From Algoriphagus sp. AK58 (GTDB lineage: Bacteria; Bacteroidota; Bacteroidia; Cytophagales; Cyclobacteriaceae): a stretch of DNA of 64,000 nucleotides. Location of the stretch: contig NZ_QEIG01000016.1 in assembly GCF_014324365.1 (NCBI RefSeq), positions 18,641 to 82,640 on the forward strand. Reading direction: 5' to 3'. The first letter of the stretch is position 1; every line of letters starts with the position of its first letter. This document shows positions 42,446-51,736 of this stretch, in pieces. The notes under the pieces were generated by a model. It was not told where the DNA came from. It saw nothing but the letters and a program-made list of their open reading frames with translations, and searched no databases. The position numbers and the translations under genes were made by a program.

Positions 42446-44344
42446 ATGCTTGTAATCGTCACCGGTGTATCGGGAACGGGGAAAACTACCCTTGGAACGC
42501 TCTTGGCCGAAAGGCTTCGTCTTCCTTTTTTCGATGCAGATCATTTTCATCCTGCGGAAAATATCGCCAAAATGAGCGCGGGGCATCCGCTTAATGATGA
42601 AGACCGGCAGCCTTGGCTTCAGGCTTTAGCGGATCAGCTCTTGACTTCTGAGCAAAAAGGCGGTGCCGTTTTGGCCTGTTCTGCCTTGAAAAATTCTTAT
42701 CGGGAAAAGCTGTCAGTTTCTGATAATCTCCGCTGGATTCATCTCACCGGAAGTCGGGATTTGATTTGGGAACGAATGCTTGCCCGAAAAAACCATTACA
42801 TGAAAGCCGGAATGCTGGATTCTCAAATTGCCGTTTGGGAAAAGCCACAAAGCGGATTCTTACTTGATATCACGGGGACTCCTGAGCAATTGCTGGAAGC
42901 TTCCCTTCATTATTTAACTTCTCAACCTATGAACATGAAAATGGGAGTCATCGGGATGGGCGTCATGGGCAAAAGCCTGGCGCTTAATCTGGCCGAAAAG
43001 GGCGTTCCCGTCTCACTTTACAATCGATTTGTCGCCGGAAAAGAAGAAGGCATCGCCAAAAAAGTGCTCGATGAAAATCCGGAATTTTCCAATATGCTGG
43101 CGTTCGAGGACTTACAGCAGTTTGTGGATTCTTTGGAAAAGCCACGTCGGATTTTGATGATGATTCCTGCCGGAGCCGCAATTGATGCCCAATTGGACGC
43201 CTTGATTCCGATTTTGGAAAAGGACGATTTGGTCATCGATGGTGGCAATTCGTTTTATCTTGACTCTGACCGAAGAGTCAATCGACTTAAGGAAGTTGGG
43301 ATGCATTTTTTACCGATGGGTGTGTCCGGCGGAGAAGAAGGGGCGAGAAAAGGTCCCTCCATCATGCCCAGCGGAAATGCCGAAGGCTATGCGATGGTGG
43401 AAGATTTCCTGGGAAGAATTTCTGCCAAAGACAAAGACGGAAAGCCCTGCGTAACCTATGTAGGTCCGGGAGGCTCGGGCCACTTTATCAAAATGGTGCA
43501 CAACTCCATCGAGTATGGTGAGATGCAGGTTTTGGCGGAGTTGGTTCACTTGCTGCGATTTGGGTTTGGTTGCTCTGCTGAGCAGGTATCTGCGATTTTT
43601 TCGGATTGGGGAAAAGGTGAATTGAAGTCCTTCTTATTGGAAATCACTGCGGATTTGTTGCTTTTCAAGGAAAACGGAGAATTGCTCTTGGATAAAATCC
43701 TTGATCAGGCTGGCCAAAAAGGTACCGGTGCTTGGTCTCTGACGACCGCATTAGAATACGGAATTCCGTACAGTCCATTGGCCGAGGCTGTGAATGCCCG
43801 GGGAGTTTCAGGAGAAAAAGCGATGCGCGTGGCGTTTTCTAAGACCTTCCAACATGAATTCCAAAAAGTTGAAGGTTCACTCGAAGCGTGGCTGCCCAAA
43901 ATCAAAGAAGCCTATGCTTTGGCCCGAATAATCAACCACGAGGTAGGCTTCCGCTTGATGAAAACTGTCTCAGATACCAAAGGATGGAACCTTAATTTCA
44001 ACGAAATCGCTCGAATCTGGACCAATGGCTGTATCATTCGTTCCGGTTTGATGGAGACAATTTCAGCTAATTATTCCGATCAGGTATCCTTCTTTGAAAT
44101 GGCTGGTGTGAAAAACCAAGTGATTTCTGGAAGAAAAGCCTTGGCGGAAATGGTTGGTTTGGGTTTGACGCATGGTTTTGCCTTGCCGGTGATGAGTGCG
44201 GGGATCAATTATTTGCTGGGAAGAATCACAGCAGAGTCTTCCGCTTCAGTCATTCAGGCTCAACGAGATTATTTCGGAGCGCATACCTATCAGCGCAAAG
44301 ACGATCCAAGCGGGAAGTTTTTCCACACGCAGTGGAATTCTTAA
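42446..44344 (+). CDS. Fusion of gluconokinase (GntK) and 6-phosphogluconate dehydrogenase (Gnd)
   Basis: A 632-residue protein joining two consecutive enzymes: gluconate to 6-phosphogluconate (ATP), then oxidation to ribulose 5-phosphate and CO2. Residues 1-160 are a GntK-type kinase with the P-loop GVSGTGKTT (7-15), FFDADHFHP and LACSALKNSYREKL. From Met162 the frame continues as Gnd: GVIGMGVMGKSLALNLAEKG, MGVSGGEEGARKGPSIMPSG and HFIKMVHNSIEYGEMQ (catalytic Lys and Glu). The end is RDYFGAHTYQRKD. Both halves look complete. ATG 42929 could also start Gnd alone. A terminator follows. Separate genes are usual; a fusion would channel the intermediate. Confidence 0.92.
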   Translation: MLVIVTGVSGTGKTTLGTLLAERLRLPFFDADHFHPAENIAKMSAGHPLNDEDRQPWLQALADQLLTSEQKGGAVLACSALKNSYREKLSVSDNLRWIHLTGSRDLIWERMLARKNHYMKAGMLDSQIAVWEKPQSGFLLDITGTPEQLLEASLHYLTSQPMNMKMGVIGMGVMGKSLALNLAEKGVPVSLYNRFVAGKEEGIAKKVLDENPEFSNMLAFEDLQQFVDSLEKPRRILMMIPAGAAIDAQLDALIPILEKDDLVIDGGNSFYLDSDRRVNRLKEVGMHFLPMGVSGGEEGARKGPSIMPSGNAEGYAMVEDFLGRISAKDKDGKPCVTYVGPGGSGHFIKMVHNSIEYGEMQVLAELVHLLRFGFGCSAEQVSAIFSDWGKGELKSFLLEITADLLLFKENGELLLDKILDQAGQKGTGAWSLTTALEYGIPYSPLAEAVNARGVSGEKAMRVAFSKTFQHEFQKVEGSLEAWLPKIKEAYALARIINHEVGFRLMKTVSDTKGWNLNFNEIARIWTNGCIIRSGLMETISANYSDQVSFFEMAGVKNQVISGRKALAEMVGLGLTHGFALPVMSAGINYLLGRITAESSASVIQAQRDYFGAHTYQRKDDPSGKFFHTQWNS

Positions 44345-44371
44345 GTCTGAAATACGAAATTGGAAATACGA

Positions 44372-44402
44372 GGGGCTGAAGCGATTCAGCCCCACTTTTT
44401 TG
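44372..44402 (+). terminator. Terminator after the GntK-Gnd fusion
   Basis: GGGGCTGAA (44372-44380), loop GCGA, TTCAGCCCC (44385-44393), then seven T. It lies 28 bp after the stop. Confidence 0.9.
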
Positions 44403-44488
44403 GCCACAGATGCACAGATAATGTTTTTCACTCTTTTTCCTTTTCTCTATTAAACATCCTTTTGCGCCTTTCTGTCTTTGTGGCAAAA
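44403..44488. repeat. GCCACAGAT-type dispersed repeat with inverted partner
   Basis: GCCACAGATGCACAGATA (44403-44420) is partnered by CTTTGTGGCAAAAAC (44474-44488) in inverse orientation, giving GCCACA/TGTGGC arms about 75 bp apart. Related copies lie at 40612, 55930 and 55968. Confidence 0.6.
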
Positions 44489-44564
44489 ACAAAAAATCCA
44501 CCACCGGATTGGTTTACAAAAGGGAAAGGCCGAACTTAAGTTTCCCAACTTAACCCATCAGGCT

Positions 44565-45932
44565 ATGAGACCAATTAAAATCCTGTTTTCACTCCTTTTT
44601 CTGAGCTGTTCTTTTGTTTCGGTTTTTGCACAGGAACTTGTGATCAATCACTTGAATGTGATCACCATGCTGGATGACAAGGTCTTGGAAGACCATTCGA
44701 TCTATGTCAAGGACGGAGTGATCATGGAGATTGCACCTGAGAATGAAATTTCAGCAGTGGGCGTACGAACTTTGGATGGTCGGGGAATGTATATTTTCCC
44801 TGGTTTGGCCGAATTTCATGGACACCTGCCCAATCCCGAGCAGTACGGCCCAGAGTTTCAGGAAGAAGTGATGATGCTTTACTTGGCCAATGGCGTACTG
44901 AGGATTCGAAGCATGCTCGGTCATGAGTCCCATTTGGCACTTCGGGATCGGGTGATGAAAGGGGAATTGCTTGGCCCTCGGACTTTTGTCTCTGGCCCCT
45001 CTTTTAATGGAAATACAGTCGCTGATCCGGAAGCGGGTCGGGCGATGGTAAGAGCACAAAAAGCAGCGGGATACGATCACCTCAAGTTGCATCCGGGTTT
45101 GGATACACCTAAGTTCTTGGCAATCGCGGATGAAGCCAAAAAGCAGGGCATTTTCTATGGAGGCCATGTGTCCTTAGATGTGGGCTTGGTTACTTCCGTG
45201 ACTCGTGGCTATCGCTCGGTGGAGCATATTGACGGGTTTTTGGAGGCCATGCTTCCTGACGGGACGGTGATTGATCCGACCGTTTCCGGTCCTTTTAACA
45301 TGAACCTGGTCGGGCAGGTCGACAAAAGCAAACTCGCCGGATTGATTCAGCTTTGTTTGGAAAACAAAACTTGGATGGCGCCAACATTGACTTTGTTTGA
45401 GCGCTATTTCGGATATCAACCCGCTTACGAATTGCGTCAGCAACCCGAGATGTTATACCTGCCCGGCTTATTGGTAACCCAGTGGTTTAATACCAAATCC
45501 AAAATGGAAGCAGATGGGGTGTTGGCGGAGGCTAAAGTGAAACCCTATTTGGAATTTCGTCAGTGGCTTTTTCTCGAACTTCACAAAGCCGGAGTGCCGA
45601 TGATCATGAGTTCGGATTCTCCTCAGGTTTTTAATGTTCCCGGTTTTTCTATCCATCGAGAAATCGAATCCATGTCCAAAGCCGGCATGTCCAATTACGA
45701 AATCCTAAAAACCGGAACAGTCAATCCTGCCAAATACATGGGGCAGGAAGGGCAGTGGGGCGTTTTGAAACCTGGAGCTGCGGCTGAATTTGTATTAGTA
45801 CAAAAAAATCCATTGGAAGACTTGACCACCATGCAAAAGCCTCAAGCGATCATGATTCAGGGGAAATTTATCCAGCGGGATGAGTTGCAGCTGGAGTTGA
45901 ATCTGATTCGGCAGAAGTATCTGCGACAGTAG
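44565..45932 (+). CDS. Secreted amidohydrolase-family protein
   Basis: A metal-dependent hydrolase of about 455 residues. A signal peptide (MRPIKILFSLLFLSCSFVSV, cut near FAQ) precedes the small beta-sandwich part, where MLDDKVLEDHSIYVKDGVI is typical. The TIM barrel then has AEFHGH (the HxH ligands), GGHVSLDVG, SVEHIDGF and MSSDSPQVF (late Asp ligand). GVLKPGAAAEFVLVQKNPLE ends the domain. ATG 44565 gives the signal peptide; an in-frame ATG at 44478 adds a 29-residue basic lead. Substrate (imidazolonepropionase- or prolidase-like) is unclear. Confidence 0.85.
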   Translation: MRPIKILFSLLFLSCSFVSVFAQELVINHLNVITMLDDKVLEDHSIYVKDGVIMEIAPENEISAVGVRTLDGRGMYIFPGLAEFHGHLPNPEQYGPEFQEEVMMLYLANGVLRIRSMLGHESHLALRDRVMKGELLGPRTFVSGPSFNGNTVADPEAGRAMVRAQKAAGYDHLKLHPGLDTPKFLAIADEAKKQGIFYGGHVSLDVGLVTSVTRGYRSVEHIDGFLEAMLPDGTVIDPTVSGPFNMNLVGQVDKSKLAGLIQLCLENKTWMAPTLTLFERYFGYQPAYELRQQPEMLYLPGLLVTQWFNTKSKMEADGVLAEAKVKPYLEFRQWLFLELHKAGVPMIMSSDSPQVFNVPGFSIHREIESMSKAGMSNYEILKTGTVNPAKYMGQEGQWGVLKPGAAAEFVLVQKNPLEDLTTMQKPQAIMIQGKFIQRDELQLELNLIRQKYLRQ

Positions 45933-45968
45933 ATTTAGAAAAAGTGACAAGACCTTTACTGTTCTAGA

Positions 45969-46024
45969 TTCGGTGTTCAGTATTCGATATTAATATTGAA
46001 TGTTGAACGTCGAATAATGAATAG
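45969..46024. repeat. TTCGGTGTTC-type inverted repeat (copy A)
   Basis: GTTCAGTATTCGATATTA... at 45975-46008 is a 34-bp palindrome in which all six deviating positions are G-T pairs. The same family occurs at 49801-49828 and 49915-49956. It lies in the gap before the epimerase gene. Confidence 0.75.
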
Positions 46025-46081
46025 CGATTCCGGGTTCTCCAATAAAGCTTCTCACATTCAAATATTGCAATCCCAAAATAC

Positions 46082-47218
46082 ATGAAATACACCTCAATCC
46101 TAGGCACAGCAGCTATCCTTTCGATGGCTTTTGCCTGCAACCAAAAACCAACCCAAGAACCTATTAAAGAAGAAATCAACCTTATGATCAAAGCAGAACA
46201 AGTGGCCGAACACAAGGGCCAGCCGGTGTTCCATTATGTCCTCGACAACGGCACCATGCAAGTCGAACTCTCCAACTATGGAGGCTTGGTGCATAAAATC
46301 ATTGCTCCGGACAAAAACGGCAACAAAGAGAATATCACCCTCACCTTTGATACTGTGGAGGAATACCTAACCAAACCTAATCCTTTTTTCGGGGCTACAG
46401 CCGGTCGTGTGGCCAACCGGATCGCCAATGCCGAATTCTCGTTGGATGGAACAAAATATACCTTGGCCAAAACCAATGGAGACAACCACCTGCATGGAGG
46501 GGTAGAAGGTTTCAACAAAAAGGTTTGGACTCCTGAAACCTACTCTAACGATTCCGTAGTCGGGGTGAAAATGACTTACCTCAGCGTGGATGGGGAAGAA
46601 GGCTATCCTGGCAATCTGGAAACAACTCTTTGGATGGAATTGACTGCCGACAATACGCTTCGAATCCGATTTGAATCTACCACAGACAAGAAAACTATCC
46701 TCAACCTGACCAATCATACTTACTTCAACCTAGGAGGAATGAAGCGGGATGCCCAGGATCATGAGTTTCAGTTTTGGGCGGATGCCTATACTCCGGTGGA
46801 TGATGAATTGATCCCTACAGGTGAGGTGAAAGACGTGACCGGAACTCCTTTCGATTTCCGTACACCAAAGATTCTCGGCGATCAGATCACTGCCAATGGA
46901 GGTGGATTTGACCACAACATGGTAATGAAGCGGGAAAAATCAGCGGATATGAAGCACTTTGTCCGTGTGCGCCATGCGGAGAGCGGCCGCGTAATGGACA
47001 TGTACTCTGACAATATGGGTGTACAGTTTTATACCGGAAACTTCCTGGACAAATTCACCGGTGCGGATGGAAAAGTTTACGACAAGCATTGGGGATTCTG
47101 CCTGGAATCCCAAAACTGGCCTGATGCCATCAATCATGACAATTTCCCCAGCCCGATCTTAAATCCTGGCGAGAAGTACGTGCATAACATCGAGTATCGT
47201 TTTTCGGTGGAGAAATGA
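46082..47218 (+). CDS. galM: Aldose 1-epimerase, lipoprotein form
   Basis: A 378-residue mutarotase interconverting alpha and beta anomers of sugars. A lipoprotein signal (MKYTSILGTAAILSMAFAC, Cys19) suggests it sits in the periplasm or outer membrane, unlike the cytoplasmic E. coli GalM. Active-site blocks: NHLHGGVEGFNKKVW, NLTNHTYFNLGG (catalytic His) and LESQNWPDAINH (catalytic Glu). No galactose genes are adjacent. A terminator follows directly. Confidence 0.92.
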   Translation: MKYTSILGTAAILSMAFACNQKPTQEPIKEEINLMIKAEQVAEHKGQPVFHYVLDNGTMQVELSNYGGLVHKIIAPDKNGNKENITLTFDTVEEYLTKPNPFFGATAGRVANRIANAEFSLDGTKYTLAKTNGDNHLHGGVEGFNKKVWTPETYSNDSVVGVKMTYLSVDGEEGYPGNLETTLWMELTADNTLRIRFESTTDKKTILNLTNHTYFNLGGMKRDAQDHEFQFWADAYTPVDDELIPTGEVKDVTGTPFDFRTPKILGDQITANGGGFDHNMVMKREKSADMKHFVRVRHAESGRVMDMYSDNMGVQFYTGNFLDKFTGADGKVYDKHWGFCLESQNWPDAINHDNFPSPILNPGEKYVHNIEYRFSVEK

Positions 47219-47222
47219 TCGA

Positions 47223-47261
47223 AAAAGCCCTTCGGAGATGAAAGTCTGAAGGGCTTTTTTC
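47223..47261 (+). terminator. Terminator after the epimerase gene
   Basis: AAAAAGCCCTTC (47224-47235) pairs with GAAGGGCTTTTTT (47249-47261). It begins about 5 bp after the stop. Confidence 0.88.
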
Positions 47262-47315
47262 TGACCAAATTTTAAGATCTGGGCCTTAAAAAAGACCACT
47301 GGCTTTTAAAAAAAT

Positions 47316-48221
47316 CTAGTTTGAAAACTGCTTGAGGATCTTCTCCATCCCCTTATTATCCCCGGACTGGTTCAGGAATGAATTGTAGTAATCCTTGCCG
47401 ATGGCCGAATATTGGTCAGTCTGGCTGGCCTCACTCCAGCCAGATTTGACTGCCTCCAACGCAGCTTTATTGCTTTCATGGAGATTAAGGAAAATGTTTT
47501 GAATGGCTTTTGCAGTTTTGGTGTCGATTTTTTTGTGTAGCAAAACAGGTCCCAAAGGGATCTCAGGGGAAAGCCAAACCAAATGGATTTTCTTTGCCAA
47601 TTCCGGATTTTTTTGAGACTCAAAAAACTCATTGCTACCCAAAGCACCCAGTTCCACTTTTCCATCCACCACCGCTTCCAAAGTGGCTCTATGGGTTTTT
47701 CCGTAGGAGGTTGATTTAAAAACCGACTCAGGAGACTGTATTCCAATAGAATTAAAGATCAGTCTGGGGACCAGATTGCCGGAAGTGGACCCCGGACTTA
47801 CCAAAAGCAAATTAGTTTGCTCAGCCTGTTGCTTTGCATCGGCCAAGGTACGGATTCCGGAAGCAGTACTTGAGACTATAGCCGTTTTGTAATTGTCTTT
47901 AGCATTATCTCTGATTTGCAAGACAAGTGAAGGGTACATGGAATAGGCTGAATTGCTGGACTCCAAAAGCAGGTATCCTAGTGTATTGATCAATGCAATA
48001 TCCACTTCATCGTTTTGGATGGCTTGGACAAATTCATGAACAGTTGGATAGCTTTTTACACTTACCTGCATCCCGGTTTGCCTGCTGATCTCATCTGCCA
48101 GAGGAGTGATGTTTTTGATTCGGTCATTCTCTGCGTATCGGTAGGTGGCCAAAATCAATTCTTGTCCCTTGGCTGCAAACGCCAATAGGAAAACTAATAT
48201 AAGCGTGGTTAGCGATTTCAT
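47316..48221 (-). CDS. PhnD-like periplasmic substrate-binding protein (orphan)
   Basis: A 301-residue secreted binding protein of the phosphate/phosphite/phosphonate (PhnD) type. A signal peptide (MKSLTTLILVFLLAFAAKGQ) precedes ILATYRYAENDRIKNITPLA, VDIALINTLGYLLLE and LLVSPGSTSGNLVPRLIFNS, the ligand-cleft segments. ATG 48221 is preferred; TTG 48233 adds four residues. No ABC permease or ATPase is nearby. It begins 50 bp after the NagZ-type gene on the same strand, so it may share that operon. Some PhnD-fold proteins serve as sensor domains rather than transport subunits. Confidence 0.85.
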   Translation of the reverse strand: MKSLTTLILVFLLAFAAKGQELILATYRYAENDRIKNITPLADEISRQTGMQVSVKSYPTVHEFVQAIQNDEVDIALINTLGYLLLESSNSAYSMYPSLVLQIRDNAKDNYKTAIVSSTASGIRTLADAKQQAEQTNLLLVSPGSTSGNLVPRLIFNSIGIQSPESVFKSTSYGKTHRATLEAVVDGKVELGALGSNEFFESQKNPELAKKIHLVWLSPEIPLGPVLLHKKIDTKTAKAIQNIFLNLHESNKAALEAVKSGWSEASQTDQYSAIGKDYYNSFLNQSGDNKGMEKILKQFSN

Positions 48222-48271
48222 TTTTTTAGGCAAGATTGGAAAGCTCTCCTATGGGTTGCATGGAGGTGGAG

Positions 48272-49765
48272 TTATTTGAAAAGTGCGGCCACTCTTTTTT
48301 GTGTTTCCCCAAAAAACTGATAACCACAAATCACCGCTTCAAAATCTTCCAATTTCCCCAAATGCTTTAGGGCTAAAGGATTTCCAAAATGAATCAAAAT
48401 GCAAGGTTTGCTTTTCGCCAATTTTTGGATTTCATCCAGTATTCCTTGATCCATTCCAAACTGATTCAAGGGCTTGTGACTGGGGACAAACACGGCCAAA
48501 ACCACTTTTTCTGCCTGATTGATTGGGGCGAAAGATAAATCCAGGTGCTGGGAAAAGATACTTGAGTTTTGTGTGAAAAATTCCCGGTAACCCAGCTTTC
48601 CGGCTTTTGCCAAAGCCTTGAGTTCTTCAGGATTGATCTCTCCAGAGATCACCGAAACGTAGTTTTCTGCCAAGTCCTTTTGGAGTTTCGAGTGGCTTTC
48701 CCAGTCGAAGATAGGAACCTCAATAGTCTTGGTCTCCATCACACCCAAGCGCTTTTTCAAGTCCATAACTTTTTCAAAAACAGCATCGACTTCCTTATCT
48801 GAGGCATTTTGGGCGATTTTTTCAATTCCTTCTTTCACATGATCCGAAAAGCACAGGATGTCATTTCCGGCATGGAAAGCCTGCCATTCGAGTTCGCCGG
48901 GTTCGGGATAGAGGTTTGCCACGGCTTTCATATTCAGGGCATCGGAGATCACTAGTCCTTTGAAGCCCATCTCTGCCTTTAACAAATCGGTAATGAGTTC
49001 GCGACTAATGCTGGCTGGAATGTCTTTTCCTCCGGTTAAAGCAGGTACTGCCAAGTGCCCTACCATGATCATTTCCACCCCTCGTTCGATGCCGTATTGA
49101 AAGGGGAGAAGTTCCTCTGTTTCGAGTTCAGCCTTGGTTTTATTCAGGATCGGCAGCCCCAAATGCGAGTCCGTCGCCGTATCTCCATGCCCGGGAAAAT
49201 GCTTCAAGCAAGCGCCGATTCCTGCTTTTTTCATTCCGGAATAGGCGGCAAAGGCGAGATGAGCCACTTTTTCAGGATCATCTCCAAAAGAGCGATAACC
49301 AATCACCGGATTGTTGGGATTGGTATTGACATCGGCGCAGGGAGCAAGGTTAAGGTGAATGCCGGATCGCTTCATGTCCAAGCCCATGCGGTAACCGACT
49401 TCTTCCACCCATCTTTCCGCATCTTCTTTTAAAGCGCCAAGGGTAATGGCAAAAGGATATTGGGGAGTTTTCTCTATACGCATCGCCAAGCCGTATTCCC
49501 CGTCGATGCTGATTAAAAGTGGGATTTTGGAAATGGCTTGATAGCGGTTGATCAATCCGATCAGCATTTCAAAAGTGCCCGAAACGTCTAATACTTCCGC
49601 ACGCTTTTCAAAGTTCGCGGCAGCGGAATGTCGGCTGTGGAAAAAAGTTAGCCCGCCGATTTCCTGCTCTCTGATTAGCCTTTCAATGGCTTGGTAATTT
49701 TCCTCCGTATCGTGAATAAATGCCGCAGGGGAGAAGCATTGGGCGATTTTTTGGTGTTTGTTCAT
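48272..49765 (-). CDS. Glycoside hydrolase family 3, beta-N-acetylhexosaminidase (NagZ-like)
   Basis: A 497-residue GH3 enzyme without signal peptide, so cytoplasmic. GSGF-type start, FAITLGALKEDAERW, and the NagZ signature KHFPGHGDTATDSHLGLP (catalytic acid/base His) are present; GLVISDALNMKAVANLYP carries the nucleophile Asp. It would release N-acetylglucosamine from anhydromuropeptides. It is longer than E. coli NagZ (341), with a C-terminal extension of about 150 residues, as in Gram-positive and Bacteroidota forms. It follows the AmpG-like permease gene on the same strand. Confidence 0.88.
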   Translation of the reverse strand: MNKHQKIAQCFSPAAFIHDTEENYQAIERLIREQEIGGLTFFHSRHSAAANFEKRAEVLDVSGTFEMLIGLINRYQAISKIPLLISIDGEYGLAMRIEKTPQYPFAITLGALKEDAERWVEEVGYRMGLDMKRSGIHLNLAPCADVNTNPNNPVIGYRSFGDDPEKVAHLAFAAYSGMKKAGIGACLKHFPGHGDTATDSHLGLPILNKTKAELETEELLPFQYGIERGVEMIMVGHLAVPALTGGKDIPASISRELITDLLKAEMGFKGLVISDALNMKAVANLYPEPGELEWQAFHAGNDILCFSDHVKEGIEKIAQNASDKEVDAVFEKVMDLKKRLGVMETKTIEVPIFDWESHSKLQKDLAENYVSVISGEINPEELKALAKAGKLGYREFFTQNSSIFSQHLDLSFAPINQAEKVVLAVFVPSHKPLNQFGMDQGILDEIQKLAKSKPCILIHFGNPLALKHLGKLEDFEAVICGYQFFGETQKRVAALFK

Positions 49766-49800
49766 ATCATTTTTGTGCTTTTGGCACTTCGTAATTCATC

Positions 49801-49956
49801 ATTCAGCGTTAGATATTCATTATTAATCAGTCGAAGCTTCAGTTTTCGATCGCCCAAGGGAGTGTCCCCACTCCCGTCTCTGTGTAATGTTTTGTCAGAC
49901 TTCGCTAATCATCATTCGGTGTTCGATATTCATTATTAAAAATATCGAACACCGAA
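49801..49956. repeat. TTCGGTGTTC-type inverted repeats (copies B and C)
   Basis: At 49915-49930 and 49941-49956 a perfect 16-bp inverted repeat (TTCGGTGTTCGATATT and its complement) surrounds CATTATTAAA. At 49801-49828 a partial copy (ATTCAGCGTT, then ATATTCATTATTAAT) lies in the same gap. The gap (49766-49994) separates NagZ from the AmpG-like gene and shows no further gene. Confidence 0.8.
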
Positions 49957-49994
49957 CGCTGAACATCGAATTTCGAAGTTTCAGATTTCTGAAT

Positions 49995-51260
49995 TTAGCT
50001 TTCTGCTTTCTTCCCAAACTCCCTAGGATACTTCACCGCATACGCCATCACAAATCCCGGAATCGTTGCGATCACCACCCACACAAAGAATCCGGGATAG
50101 CCAAGCCATTGTTGCATGTATCCGCTCAGCATCCCGGGAAGCATCATGCCCATGGCCATGAAGCCCGTTGCAAGGGCATAATGGGCGGTTTTGAAAATTC
50201 CTTCGGCCAAGAAAATCAGGAAAACCATAAACGCAGCAAATCCAAATCCATAGCCCAGCTGCTCGATAAATACGACCGTAGTGGCGAAAACGACGCTTTC
50301 TGGCTGGAGCCAAGCAAGGAAAATGTATCCGATATTCGGTGCATTGATGGCAAAAGCCATGGGCATCATCCATTTGCCCAAACCGTCACGCGAAATCAAA
50401 ATCCCTCCCAAAATTCCACCAGCCAATAAAGCGATGACACCCAAGGTGCCATAAATAAAACCCACCTCGGTCGTACTTAAGCCCAATCCTCCTACTTCTC
50501 TGGAGTCCAGGAAAAACGGAGAAGCCATCTTGACCAATTGGGATTCGCCCAGTCGATAAAGCAGGACAAAGCCTAAAGAAAGGCCAATATTTTTTTTGGT
50601 GAAAAAGGTGGAAAATACCTTGCCAAAACTGGGTTGATCTTCTTTGGCCACGCGTGCCTCGATGACTTTTGGGGTGGAAAGGTAATTCGCGCCCGTCAAG
50701 GTCAGCATCAAGGCTCCCACACCGATCATGGTCCAAGACCAAGCCTGCGCCGGATCGCTAAACTTTTGCTCCAAATTTCCGGCAATTACCACAATCAAAC
50801 CCTGTCCCGTAATCATCCCAACACGATAAAACGTGCTTCGCATTCCTACAAAAAAGCTCTGCTGATCGGGCTTCAAGGCGATCAGGTATAGTCCATCTGA
50901 AGCGATGTCATTGGTCGCTGAGGCAAAGGCCCCCATCCAGAAGAAAGCCAAGGTAATCGTAAAAAACTGATCCGCTCCCGTTGTCAATCCCACCCCCAAA
51001 AAGACCAGGGAAAGAATCAGCTGCATGCTGAGAAACCACTGTTTCTTATTTCCAAAAAGCTCCAAAATCGGGCTCCAGATCGGTTTGATGACCCAAGGTA
51101 GATACAAGAAGGACGTATACAACCCGATATCTGCATTGGAGATGCCGAGGTTTTTGTACATGATCACCGATACCGTGATGATGACCACATAGGGGAGTGA
51201 TTCGGTGAGGTAGAGCGTGGGCACCCAAATCCATGGGTTTTTGGAGGAATTTTGGGTCAT
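49995..51260 (-). CDS. AmpG-like MFS permease
   Basis: A 421-residue, twelve-helix MFS transporter. PTLYLTESLPYVVIITVSVI at the start, LPWVIKPIWSPILEL, FASATNDIASDGLYLIAL and GFAAFMVFLIFLAEG are typical of the AmpG muropeptide permease branch. It would import anhydromuropeptides with a proton. Its start overlaps the GNAT gene by 4 bp and it lies two genes from the GHL10 hydrolase and amidase, which supports a recycling role. Confidence 0.86.
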   Translation of the reverse strand: MTQNSSKNPWIWVPTLYLTESLPYVVIITVSVIMYKNLGISNADIGLYTSFLYLPWVIKPIWSPILELFGNKKQWFLSMQLILSLVFLGVGLTTGADQFFTITLAFFWMGAFASATNDIASDGLYLIALKPDQQSFFVGMRSTFYRVGMITGQGLIVVIAGNLEQKFSDPAQAWSWTMIGVGALMLTLTGANYLSTPKVIEARVAKEDQPSFGKVFSTFFTKKNIGLSLGFVLLYRLGESQLVKMASPFFLDSREVGGLGLSTTEVGFIYGTLGVIALLAGGILGGILISRDGLGKWMMPMAFAINAPNIGYIFLAWLQPESVVFATTVVFIEQLGYGFGFAAFMVFLIFLAEGIFKTAHYALATGFMAMGMMLPGMLSGYMQQWLGYPGFFVWVVIATIPGFVMAYAVKYPREFGKKAES

Positions 51261-51736
51261 GATTTTCTAAGTAAATGCTGATAGATACTGACTTCGGAGC
51301 CTTCTATGATTTTCGCACCTACGGCTTTTTCATAAAATTCTGCCGGGCCTACTCCTCCGATGATGGCGTAAGCGTAGCCCATTTCCCGAAGGGATTCGAG
51401 GGATTTGATCAAGAGAACTTTGCCAATTCCTTTTCCCCGTTCGGATTCTTTGGTGCCTGTGGGGCCGAAAAAATTGCGAGCGGTGCATTCGTAGCAGGCA
51501 AAGCCCAAGAGCTCATTGCCTCTTTGGGCGATCCAACAGGAAACCGGCTGTCTCGAAAAAGCTACCTCAACTTCTGATTTCCAATAGGCACCAAACTGCT
51601 CCATCACCCATTCACTGACGAGGTGTTTTTCAGGAGCGATAGCCCTTCGAAACACGATTTTCTCCTTTTCCAACAGTCTCTTTTCCAATTCGGAGGCGTC
51701 GGGGAGTTCCATCAGGCGAACGAGCATATCTTTCAT
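51257..51736 (-). CDS. GNAT family N-acetyltransferase
   Basis: A 159-residue GNAT protein. Motif A reads FFGPTGTKESERGKGIGKVL (acetyl-CoA-binding RxxGxG/A), followed by LLIKSLESLREMGYAYAIIG and GVGPAEFYEKAVGAKIIEG. Start and stop overlap its neighbours by 4 bp each, so it is an integral part of the operon. The acetyl acceptor is unknown; a murein sugar or peptide is a reasonable guess from context. Confidence 0.87.
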   Translation of the reverse strand: MKDMLVRLMELPDASELEKRLLEKEKIVFRRAIAPEKHLVSEWVMEQFGAYWKSEVEVAFSRQPVSCWIAQRGNELLGFACYECTARNFFGPTGTKESERGKGIGKVLLIKSLESLREMGYAYAIIGGVGPAEFYEKAVGAKIIEGSEVSIYQHLLRKS

